Position numbers and translations under genes: made by a program
Notes under the pieces: generated by a model
What the model was told of the DNA's origin: nothing
The model's database searches: none
Seen by the model: the letters and a program-made list of their open reading frames with translations, nothing else
Part shown: piece after piece, positions 26,374 to 34,119 of the stretch
How the letters are laid out: the number at the start of each line of letters is the position of its first letter
Numbering within the stretch: position 1 is the stretch's first letter
Assembly: GCA_002353295.1 (NCBI GenBank)
Contig: DEJG01000020.1
Coordinates: 43,179 to 107,178 of the forward strand
Source of the DNA: Prevotella sp. UBA2754
Lineage (GTDB): Bacteria; Bacteroidota; Bacteroidia; Bacteroidales; Bacteroidaceae
DNA: 64,000 nt
Reading direction: 5' to 3'

Positions 26374-27620
26374 GCCCTCCCTACTATAAACACATAATTC
26401 GTCGTAGCACTGCCACCAATATTCAGCATCATGCCGTTCTTAGCCCCTTGCACCTGATACCGTCCGGCCTTGCCGGTCACCTGCTTATACAGGTCCACAA
26501 ACATTCTGGCTCCAGATGCTCCCACAGGATGTCCGCAACCAATCAGTCCACCAGAGGGATTGATGGGCTTGGCTCCATCAAAGGCTATCACGCCTTTCTC
26601 TACAGCCTCACATTCCTTGCCGGGTTCACTAATCCCAAAGGCAGAGATGGCAGCAAACTCAGAGCTGCTGAAACAGTCGTGGGTCTCAAACACATCAATA
26701 TCCTCAACAGTCAGCCCTGCCCGTTTGTAAGCATCCAAGCAAGCCTGGCGTGTCCAAGGCAGCACATATTCGCTATTGGCATTGTCTGCTATCTTCTTTT
26801 CAAAGAGCAAGGGGGCTGTCCGGTGGCCATAGCCTTTTACCATAGCCTTGTCTTTCAGACCCTTTTCTTTGAGATATTTCTCAGAACAAAGTATCACCAC
26901 GGCAGCACCATCGGTTACCTGTGAGCAGTCTGATACACCCAACAGCCCTCCCACATTGGGATTGCTTTCCGTTCCACGGTGGGTGGCTTCTTCATAGCTC
27001 ATAAACCACTTTCTTGTTTGTGCCAGCGGATTGCGCTTGGCGTTGGCGTAATTGATACAAGAGATCTTAGCCAGGGCGTTCAGGTAGCGTTCTTTGTCCA
27101 GTCCGTATTTCTCAATGGTGGCATCTGCCAGCCTTCCAAACAGCTTCGGGAAGGGAAGGTCAATGCCCTTGCCTTCTTTCTCATAGTAGGCAGCACGTCC
27201 CAGAATGTCACCACCCTTCTTGCTGTCCACACTCTTCATAATCTCCCATCCTACCACAATACAAACGTCATACTCGCCTGCCTCAATCTTGGTGATGGCA
27301 GCATCCAGTGCCACAGAGCTGGAAGCACAAGCAGCTTCATAACGGGCACTCGGTACACCATAGAATGCGGGATTCACTTCCGTAAGGAATGCGCCCAAGT
27401 GTCCTTGGCTGATGTATTGTTCTGCAATAAAGTTGCCTACAAAAGCGGCCACACGGTTGTCTTTGTTCAGGGCCACCATTTCATCCATGGTGAAGTTGGC
27501 TTCCTTGAAACCATCCTCTACGGCCTCTTTCAACAGGGCAATCATATTCTTGCCCTCTTTGGTCCAGTTGCGCTCAAAGTCAGTCTGAGCACCACCCAGT
27601 ATATAAACTTTCTTTTCCAT
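26370..27620 (-). CDS. Thiolase (acetyl-CoA acetyltransferase/SCP-x-like) within a capsule operon
   Basis: A 416-residue thiolase. The nucleophilic Cys is in RYEAACASSSVAL (about residue 93). Further on are VFETHDCFSSSEFAA, then SGGLIGCGHPVGASGARM with the catalytic His and a Cys, and a C-terminal NIGGSATTNY in place of the usual C-x-G loop, which is the SCP-x-like pattern. Thiolases make or cleave beta-ketoacyl-CoA. It sits 9 bases from a 3-hydroxyacyl-CoA dehydrogenase and overlaps neuD by 4 bases. In this setting synthesis of 3-hydroxybutyryl-CoA as acyl donor for the nonulosonic acid is a reasonable inference; general fatty-acid metabolism is unlikely given the location. Confidence 0.85.
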   Translation of the reverse strand: MEKKVYILGGAQTDFERNWTKEGKNMIALLKEAVEDGFKEANFTMDEMVALNKDNRVAAFVGNFIAEQYISQGHLGAFLTEVNPAFYGVPSARYEAACASSSVALDAAITKIEAGEYDVCIVVGWEIMKSVDSKKGGDILGRAAYYEKEGKGIDLPFPKLFGRLADATIEKYGLDKERYLNALAKISCINYANAKRNPLAQTRKWFMSYEEATHRGTESNPNVGGLLGVSDCSQVTDGAAVVILCSEKYLKEKGLKDKAMVKGYGHRTAPLLFEKKIADNANSEYVLPWTRQACLDAYKRAGLTVEDIDVFETHDCFSSSEFAAISAFGISEPGKECEAVEKGVIAFDGAKPINPSGGLIGCGHPVGASGARMFVDLYKQVTGKAGRYQVQGAKNGMMLNIGGSATTNYVFIVGRA

Positions 27621-27629
27621 AGTGCTCTC

Positions 27630-28937
27630 TTATTTGGCTTTGAAATAAATGCGGTAATCGTATTTGCTCTTGATCTGCTCTCCAATAATGTGGTCAATAT
27701 CCACATTGCTCAGGATGTCGGGATGCAGACGCTCTTTCATCAATGCACCCAGGTCACAGACCTTACTGAAGGCTTCCATCATGGCAAACGGAGGGCACCA
27801 AGTGAAACCGGTAGCCATCACATCGTCTGCCACCCGCAGGTCATAACCCACGTGCTCTGCCGTATAGAGGGCATATACAATGTAGCGCAACAAGAAACGC
27901 AAGCAAATATCTGCCTCCTGGCTCTTATTCTCTATCAGTACACGGATGGCATCATCATAATCACCATCACGTAAATACTTCTTCATCTGGAGGGCAAACG
28001 GGAAGGTGTATTTAATCTCATCACGGTAGATACCTAACTTGATGTCATATACCATCATGCGCTTGTCGCCACTGTCATTCTTGATCAGTTTGTACAGACC
28101 TTCACCACTCTTACGTCCCAACTTCTTCTGGTCAATTAGTTTCTGCACATATTCAGGCAGGATGAACTTATTGTGAACATAGTCGTTGGTGTTCTCGTAG
28201 ATGTTGTCCACAATAGCCTTATGCACGTCCAGTCCCACAAAGTCTGCCGTTGTGATAGGCGGCATAGTACGTCCAGTGAACGGACCAAGCAGAGAGTCAA
28301 TGTAGTCAATACCGCCATTGTCCTGATAACGCTCAGCATACTGCAAGGCCTCGTTCATCACATAGAAGCCAATGCGGTTGCCAAGGAAAGCCGGCAGATC
28401 TTTGCTCTCTGCTACAGTACGGAACAGGGTGTTGGTTAAATACTCTTTCAACTCTCCATACATAGCCATATCGCTATACGGTGAGGCTGTCAGTTCACAA
28501 AGTGTGAGCTGGTAAGGAGGATTGAACATGTGAACGCCAAAGAATTGGCTCCTAGTCTCCTCAGGATAGCATTCAGCTAGCCTTGTAATGGAAAGGCCGG
28601 AAGAACCGGTGCAGGCCACTGCCCCCTTCTTCAAGCTCTGTCCAATCTTGGTGTGTAACTCTATCTTGAGATCAAGATTTTCTGCGGCACTCTCAAATAC
28701 CAGATCGGATGCTTTCACACAGTCTGCCAGCATCGAATAGTCTGCAGCTATCAGGTTGGTCGTAATGGAATCTGCCTTTACTGACTTGCCTGCCCTGATG
28801 GCGGCTTTCTTCGACTTTTCTTTGTCTCGGCTAACCATGTACACCCTGGCATTCCCGAAGGATGCAAAAATGGCCGACACGTTTGCACCCATGGTCCCGT
28901 TGGCTCCCACCACGGTGACGGTTTTTGGATTTATCAT
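27630..28937 (-). CDS. 3-hydroxyacyl-CoA dehydrogenase-like protein
   Basis: A 435-residue protein. The N-terminal Rossmann motif is VTVVGANGTMGANVSAIFASFG, slightly different from the usual G-x-G-x-M-G. It is followed by SAAENLDLKIELHTKIG, TGSSGLSITRLA and GVHMFNPPYQL, which are FadB-type NAD-dependent hydroxyacyl-CoA dehydrogenase signatures with the catalytic His in HMFNPP. The C-terminal half includes FLGNRIGFYVMNEALQYAE, the usual helical dimer domain, then a further helical region. It would reduce acetoacetyl-CoA-type substrates made by the adjacent thiolase. No enoyl-CoA hydratase domain is present. Its insertion between legC and the thiolase gene ties it to the nonulosonate pathway. 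Confidence 0.85.
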   Translation of the reverse strand: MINPKTVTVVGANGTMGANVSAIFASFGNARVYMVSRDKEKSKKAAIRAGKSVKADSITTNLIAADYSMLADCVKASDLVFESAAENLDLKIELHTKIGQSLKKGAVACTGSSGLSITRLAECYPEETRSQFFGVHMFNPPYQLTLCELTASPYSDMAMYGELKEYLTNTLFRTVAESKDLPAFLGNRIGFYVMNEALQYAERYQDNGGIDYIDSLLGPFTGRTMPPITTADFVGLDVHKAIVDNIYENTNDYVHNKFILPEYVQKLIDQKKLGRKSGEGLYKLIKNDSGDKRMMVYDIKLGIYRDEIKYTFPFALQMKKYLRDGDYDDAIRVLIENKSQEADICLRFLLRYIVYALYTAEHVGYDLRVADDVMATGFTWCPPFAMMEAFSKVCDLGALMKERLHPDILSNVDIDHIIGEQIKSKYDYRIYFKAK

Positions 28938-28963
28938 ATATTCTTATTTGGTTGCGGTGAAAT

Positions 28964-30181
28964 CTATTGTAAGTCTATCAATCTCACTGAACTAGGAATG
29001 TTAACCACTCTATCTGCAAACCAGATAGTATTCTTCAATCCGTCATTCTCACACTTATCGAACATAGGCAGACGGTTCATCAGCTCCCAAATAGGGCGTG
29101 TCATCACGCCATTATCATTTGTTTGAGTCAAGAACTCGATCTGAGCCTCTTTGTTAGGCAGAATCACCACATTGAGCCAGTAGTTTGAGAAGGTATCAGG
29201 AGAGTCCACAAAGAACTCAATATCAGGTACGCTCTTGAAGAAAGCTTCGTATTCAGCAGCAACCTGACGTTTGCTGGCAATATATCTATCCAGATTCTCT
29301 AACTGAGCACACCCCAAGGCTGCATTGATGTTAGGCATACGGTAGTTGAAACCAATGTGGTCGTGACGGAACTCCCAACGATGAGGAATCTTGGCCTGAG
29401 TGGTAATATGCTTAGCGTATGCGCCAAAGTCTTCATCATTGAAAAGCATCATACCGCCACCACCGGTGGTGATGGTCTTGTTTCCATTAAAGCTGATAGC
29501 ACCTACCTTACCAAAAGTTCCGGTATGCTTGCCTTTGTACTTAGAACCAATGCTTTCAGCAGCATCCTCAACCAACTCAATATGCCATTCCTTACAGAGA
29601 GCAGCTATCTCCTCAATGCGAACAGGATGGCCAAAGGTATGCATTGGAACACAAGCCTTAATTCTGCGACCAGTATTCTTATTGTAGCAAGCATACTCAT
29701 CTTCCTGGTATGCGAAATCGTAACTCTTATCAAGTTCATTGATGAGAGTGTTTTTACGCACCTCAGCATTCTTCTGGAGCCATTCTTTCATAGCATCAGG
29801 AGAGAGGCCCATGGTGGAGCGGTCAACATCCAAGAACACGGGATGCGCGCCAATATAGCTCAATGCATTACAGGTTGCAATGAATGTGAGTGCCTGAGTA
29901 AGCACCTCATCATCTTGCTTTACGCCTACAAGCAGCAAACTCATGTGAAGTGCATTGGTTCCACTTACACATACCACAGCACGTTTTGCGCCTGTGTAGG
30001 CGGCCATATCCTTCTCGAAACGGTCAACAAACTGACCTACAGAACTAACGAATGTAGTGTCAATGCACTCGTTCAGGTTTTTCTTCTCATTGCCCACAAA
30101 AACGGGAACAGCCAGAGGTGTGAACTCTTGGTTGCCATATACTGACTTAATAAAGTCAATTGTATTTTTATAATCTGCCAT
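28964..30181 (-). CDS. legC: LegC-family PLP-dependent aminotransferase
   Basis: A 405-residue enzyme. It opens with FIKSVYGNQEFTPLAVPVF, the LegC pattern, then VSGTNALHMSLLLVGV, VLTQALTFIATCNAL, VEDAAESIGSKYKGKHTG and ISFNGNKTITTGGGGMMLF, where the Lys after N-G-N forms the internal aldimine. LegC puts an amino group on C4 of the UDP- or GDP-4-keto-6-deoxy-GlcNAc produced by LegB. It follows legB by 24 bases and precedes the 3-hydroxyacyl-CoA dehydrogenase by 26. Family assignment is strong because the N-terminal segment distinguishes LegC from general DegT enzymes. Confidence 0.9.
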   Translation of the reverse strand: MADYKNTIDFIKSVYGNQEFTPLAVPVFVGNEKKNLNECIDTTFVSSVGQFVDRFEKDMAAYTGAKRAVVCVSGTNALHMSLLLVGVKQDDEVLTQALTFIATCNALSYIGAHPVFLDVDRSTMGLSPDAMKEWLQKNAEVRKNTLINELDKSYDFAYQEDEYACYNKNTGRRIKACVPMHTFGHPVRIEEIAALCKEWHIELVEDAAESIGSKYKGKHTGTFGKVGAISFNGNKTITTGGGGMMLFNDEDFGAYAKHITTQAKIPHRWEFRHDHIGFNYRMPNINAALGCAQLENLDRYIASKRQVAAEYEAFFKSVPDIEFFVDSPDTFSNYWLNVVILPNKEAQIEFLTQTNDNGVMTRPIWELMNRLPMFDKCENDGLKNTIWFADRVVNIPSSVRLIDLQ

Positions 30182-30205
30182 GATTATTACTTAGTTTAAT
30201 CACAT

Positions 30206-31438
30206 TTACATCTTCTGATCGAGGTTCTTACCTTTCTCTTCGTGCTCAAAATTCGGGATAAAGCTCTTAATCGCTTCCACCACCTGCGCCTTAGTGAAAT
30301 CATCCTTCTGGAAGATGCTCTCCAACTTATCAAAGAAAGTATCAACCTCATCCATATCGTGACGTGTAGTCTGTTCCACTACACCTAATGATTGGAAGCG
30401 TTGCATGTCTATCTTCTCACCAGGCACATAGAACTCCTCGTAAGCCTTCTCTCCAGTGGTGTCACTCTTAAAGTAAACTACAGGATACTCAGAGATTACA
30501 GACAAACCGGAATTCTGTGCAGGATTATCCAATGTGGTTACAAATTGTTTTGCCTCATTATCAGAAGCGCACTCTTTCTTACTGAATCCCTCAGCTTTCA
30601 CAAAGTCATCGCAAATGGCAGAGAAAGTCAGCATTTGGTCTTCACCAAGCTTCGGGAAGAACACTTCGCCACCTTTACCCAAAATGCAAGCAAGCATGCA
30701 TATCTGTCCACTTTCCTCAGGGCTTACAAAGTAACGTTTCACGTCACTTGGTGCGGCCAAAGGCTGGCGCTTCTGCATTCTATGAATCCAGCCGTCAGGC
30801 AAAGAGCCATTACTAAACGCAACATTTGCAAAACGAGCCGTTGTCACCTTGAAGTACTTGTTGTAGGCCATCACCAAGTCTTCCATTATGCGCTTCGAAG
30901 CCCCCATAATGTTCACTGGATTGGCCGCTTTATCAGTACTTACGCAGAAGAAATGCTTGGGTGGATAAACCGTCAGCAAATCCATTAATTTCTTTGCCTT
31001 AATGTCATTGTTCTCTATCAGTGCCTGCACACTATACCGGTCTTTCTCCGAACGCACATGCTTGTGAGCTGAGAAATTAGCCACAATATCAAAGCCTTTC
31101 TCCTCACGGAAGATGCGTTCAAAGATAGGATCTGCGAAGTTCAACGTGTAACAACGGAACTCATCTGGAACATACAACCCATTCGTAGAGCGTACATCAC
31201 GCACCAGCTCAGCCAGGCCATTCTCATTGAGATCAACGACCACTACACTCTTTGGCTCAAAGCGCAGAACTGCCTTGATGAAGCTGGAACCAATGGAACC
31301 GGCACCACCAATCACGCATACTTTCTTCCCCTTTATCTCCCGTGTTAGAGTCTCAGCATTCGCCTTAATGTCTGGCTCAAACATGCTACTCGGACGGAAG
31401 GTCACACTATCTGAAATAAACTTATCTAAGTTGAACAT
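30206..31438 (-). CDS. legB: NAD-dependent sugar-nucleotide 4,6-dehydratase (LegB-like, CapD-related SDR)
   Basis: A 410-residue SDR, longer than PseB/FnlA (about 330-350). An N-terminal extension of about 37 residues precedes the Rossmann motif VCVIGGAGSIGSSFI. Further motifs are VVVDLNENGL, SAHKHVRSEKD, CVSTDKAANPVNIMGASKR with the S-T-D-K-A and catalytic M-x3-K (Tyr replaced, as in the CapD family), and FANVAFSNGSLPDGW. It would form the 4-keto-6-deoxy sugar used by legC. It is the first gene of the nonulosonate block and stands directly downstream of the inserted RADAR operon. I see no good promoter in the 161-base gap before it. Confidence 0.85.
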   Translation of the reverse strand: MFNLDKFISDSVTFRPSSMFEPDIKANAETLTREIKGKKVCVIGGAGSIGSSFIKAVLRFEPKSVVVVDLNENGLAELVRDVRSTNGLYVPDEFRCYTLNFADPIFERIFREEKGFDIVANFSAHKHVRSEKDRYSVQALIENNDIKAKKLMDLLTVYPPKHFFCVSTDKAANPVNIMGASKRIMEDLVMAYNKYFKVTTARFANVAFSNGSLPDGWIHRMQKRQPLAAPSDVKRYFVSPEESGQICMLACILGKGGEVFFPKLGEDQMLTFSAICDDFVKAEGFSKKECASDNEAKQFVTTLDNPAQNSGLSVISEYPVVYFKSDTTGEKAYEEFYVPGEKIDMQRFQSLGVVEQTTRHDMDEVDTFFDKLESIFQKDDFTKAQVVEAIKSFIPNFEHEEKGKNLDQKM

Positions 31439-31569
31439 ATATTGTTATTGATTTATTTTTCTTTTCTTCGAACACGAATCACACGGATTTACACGAATGG
31501 CTCAGTGCCGCATATTTGATGTTAAATTGTTAAATGTTAATTGTTCAATGTTTGGCAGATGATGTGATG

Positions 31570-31591
31570 CTTTCCTATCACATTTCCCTGC
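31570..31591. repeat. 22-base sequence shared with 56283-56304
   Basis: The plus strand at 31570-31591 starts ctttcctatcacatttccct, and 56283-56304 is identical over all 22 bases. Upstream flanks are partly similar (a gatg-rich stretch). Each copy lies just beyond the 3' end of a defence operon: the first 8 bases after the rdrB stop, the second 81 bases after the stop of the Mrr-like gene. It may be the remnant of a shared border sequence. No terminator-type hairpin is evident. Confidence 0.5.
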
Positions 31592-31599
31592 GTATCACC

Positions 31600-34119
31600 C
31601 TAAATATCCTTCACAAACCTCTGCTCAACCGACATCTTCCGCACCCTGTTCAGCCATTCTACAACAGCACGGGGTGTATTGCCAAAGGCTTCATCCTGGC
31701 GTTTCTCAAGGGCTAATGCCATCAGGGCGTACTCGCGATCAAGAGAGGTGGCAAAAACACCGGAGTCATCGGTATTGATGGATACGCTCACCTCATGAGT
31801 GGGGTACGGGGTCTTAATGCCAAAATTATAGAACTTCAAGATGGGATGCTCATCGTAGCGTTCCATCTCACCAATCTTATAATTGGATGAGGGATTGCAC
31901 TCTATAGCAATATGCAACCGCTCTAACCGTGTGAGCATACGCTGCTGGATTTGCTCCAAGAGAAGCATATATTCCTTACGAATGCTATGAGGCAGTCGGA
32001 AGGCACAAGTCTTATCACCAGCCTCGCGGACATGACGGTTATAATGATATTTGGCATATAAGCGACAAGCGGTCTTGTTCTTTCGGGCGGTCGCTGCGAA
32101 CTTGTTGTCGTTGAAGGAGTAACGTACCCAGGGGTCTATTGACAACTGGACAGCAGAGAAACTGTGGTCTCCCTCGTCTTGCAGATAATACTCAGGGGCA
32201 TCGCCACGAAGTTGCCAAGAACCATAATAGTTGTTGATATCAAACGATTCTTCTTCATAAATCTCCAAAAACTTGCTTTTGGCATAGTTGTATAGGAAAT
32301 GACACACGGTCTCACTGCCTGAAATCTTCTGCCCTTGGAAGTAGAGCCAAACGGCATTGTCGAGAAGCTCCATTTCGGTTCCACGGAGTTCATAGCCGCG
32401 TTTGTCGTAATAAGTGGTCACATCGGTGCCTAATACCAAAGCATGTCCCAAACGGTCGTTCGCGCAAAAGCCCAGATAGCGGATGACTTCATCAACAGCA
32501 CGGAGTCCGCTGGCTATATCATAAAAATCTTCACCCACATGGTAGGTCATACCTAAAGTAGGTCGCAGACTATGGAGGCTGCTTTCTCTTCGTAAATAGC
32601 GGAATGCCTGGGCAAAGACCTCGGGACGGGTGTAAATCTCCGAATTAGCCGCATCAACACCTACAATTCGGTCGCAGAGGCTGGACTTTTCTTCATGCAA
32701 AGTGCAGATGGACTTAGCCTGAAGCTTCACCTCATGGCGCAAGGCATGATGACGGGGTGTTGCCTGACTATAGCGTTGGCCTTGGACTTTGATGAAATGG
32801 TAGATAAGGGCATGCTGCCACTCATCAACATTCACTCCATAGGGATTGTTCTTAAGCTCTTGCTCCATCTGGAAGAGTTTGGCATAATTGCCGCCAGAGG
32901 TATTCTTGGGCTTGATACGGGATTCCATATATCGCTTGCCGGAGTTCTCATCCAGAAAGGTTCCCAGTGCCAAAAGAGTGGTAAGTCTCTCATAGACACT
33001 ACCATCAGGAATAAACAAGTCTTTGCGCTGCTCATAGATACTGAAATTATGAAAACCTATCTGGGGATTGGTCTGGATAATCTCGTTGCGGAACAAGGTC
33101 TTAATATGCAGATAGAGGTAGAACAGCAACTGACGGTATGTGTTCTTGTATCCTTCATCATAAACGAGACGAAACATCTGATACAGAAGCCACCTCTCGC
33201 CCGTAAGTACTGTAAGCAGTCCTTGCTGATATGTCGGAATAGCATAGTCGGGTACTTCACACTGGCGACCTTTTGTATAATGGTAAGCATATTGATGGCG
33301 AACTACATCTATTTCAGACTGAAGATGGCGACGCTCATAGGCAGCATAGTCGGATGATTCTATCGCAAGAAGCTGATAAAACAGGTTCTGAGCATCATCG
33401 CCTGCAGTGGCCTGTTTGTTCAGTTTCTGATACAACTGCAAACGGATGGAAGCGGCAATGGTAATGAGCATATAGAGGTCGCGGACGGCACCTCCTCGAC
33501 GAAGCGGATTAACCATGACGGTATGCTCGGCTAACTTCTTGAATGATTCACTGCGACCACATATCTGATTCATCAGTGACAACCAACTGAGTTCAAAATT
33601 AAGCGTGGATCCCTTCAGGTGGGCATGAAGTTCGGAAACTTCTTTTTGCATCAATTGATTCAGGGCTTCGTTGTCGTGATGTAAATAGGCTGGCCACTGA
33701 TAGTTGGTGCGACCGTCTGACCGTAGTCCGGCGTCTAGGTCGGTCTTAGCCAGGAAAGAAGTGGACAATATGTCTTCTCCTAACAGGCGCGACAGTTCTT
33801 GCCAGGATAACAAATGACGGTATCGGCAAATGGGAATTCCTTGCGAAATAGCCAAATGGCAGTGGCTAAAAGCGTAGAGCAGATGAAAAAGACTGACTCT
33901 CGAATCGGCAGAATCAGGCTGTAAGGTGTCATAGCCTACCAGCTGCTGATCGTCGGTACCATAGTAGCCTATGGTTTTCTGCCCCAGCAGATAGTCCTGT
34001 CGGGTAAACTCCGTAAGTAGTTGCTCCGATGACTGCTTGCCGTCAGTAATGGCATCAAGCAGCCGGTCGGTGTCTCTATACAGCAGGAGTTGGAGTATCA
34101 GGTGTTCCTGGTTGCTCAT
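31600..34119 (-). CDS. rdrB: RADAR RdrB-like adenosine-deaminase-fold protein
   Basis: An 839-residue protein (ATG at 34119; an upstream TTG at 34128 is in frame). It carries the adenosine deaminase active site spread over the whole length: LHAHLKGS near residue 165 (metal-binding H-x-H), TYHVGEDF near 526 (metal His, then the catalytic Glu after Gly), DRLGHALVLG near 555 (His), CNPSSNYKIGE near 741, and SINTDDSGVFATSL near 780 (metal Asp). The large size with long insertions and the overlap with a KAP-like ATPase gene identify RdrB of RADAR, which deaminates adenosine or ATP during phage infection as part of a giant RdrA-RdrB assembly. It overlaps rdrA by 44 bases. Confidence 0.88.
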   Translation of the reverse strand: MSNQEHLILQLLLYRDTDRLLDAITDGKQSSEQLLTEFTRQDYLLGQKTIGYYGTDDQQLVGYDTLQPDSADSRVSLFHLLYAFSHCHLAISQGIPICRYRHLLSWQELSRLLGEDILSTSFLAKTDLDAGLRSDGRTNYQWPAYLHHDNEALNQLMQKEVSELHAHLKGSTLNFELSWLSLMNQICGRSESFKKLAEHTVMVNPLRRGGAVRDLYMLITIAASIRLQLYQKLNKQATAGDDAQNLFYQLLAIESSDYAAYERRHLQSEIDVVRHQYAYHYTKGRQCEVPDYAIPTYQQGLLTVLTGERWLLYQMFRLVYDEGYKNTYRQLLFYLYLHIKTLFRNEIIQTNPQIGFHNFSIYEQRKDLFIPDGSVYERLTTLLALGTFLDENSGKRYMESRIKPKNTSGGNYAKLFQMEQELKNNPYGVNVDEWQHALIYHFIKVQGQRYSQATPRHHALRHEVKLQAKSICTLHEEKSSLCDRIVGVDAANSEIYTRPEVFAQAFRYLRRESSLHSLRPTLGMTYHVGEDFYDIASGLRAVDEVIRYLGFCANDRLGHALVLGTDVTTYYDKRGYELRGTEMELLDNAVWLYFQGQKISGSETVCHFLYNYAKSKFLEIYEEESFDINNYYGSWQLRGDAPEYYLQDEGDHSFSAVQLSIDPWVRYSFNDNKFAATARKNKTACRLYAKYHYNRHVREAGDKTCAFRLPHSIRKEYMLLLEQIQQRMLTRLERLHIAIECNPSSNYKIGEMERYDEHPILKFYNFGIKTPYPTHEVSVSINTDDSGVFATSLDREYALMALALEKRQDEAFGNTPRAVVEWLNRVRKMSVEQRFVKDI

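Noticed and set aside
26979..27974. Plus-strand open frame of 331 codons
   Set aside because: It is antisense to the thiolase and 3-hydroxyacyl-CoA dehydrogenase genes, both with clear motifs; its translation has no recognisable domain.
29357..30145. Plus-strand open frame of 262 codons
   Set aside because: Antisense shadow of legC, which has complete family motifs.
32695..33357. Plus-strand open frame of 220 codons
   Set aside because: Antisense to rdrB; no coding signature of its own.
31600..34119. Housekeeping adenosine or AMP deaminase
   Set aside because: The protein is more than twice the usual length and its frame overlaps a KAP-like ATPase gene, which fits RdrB of RADAR and not nucleotide salvage.
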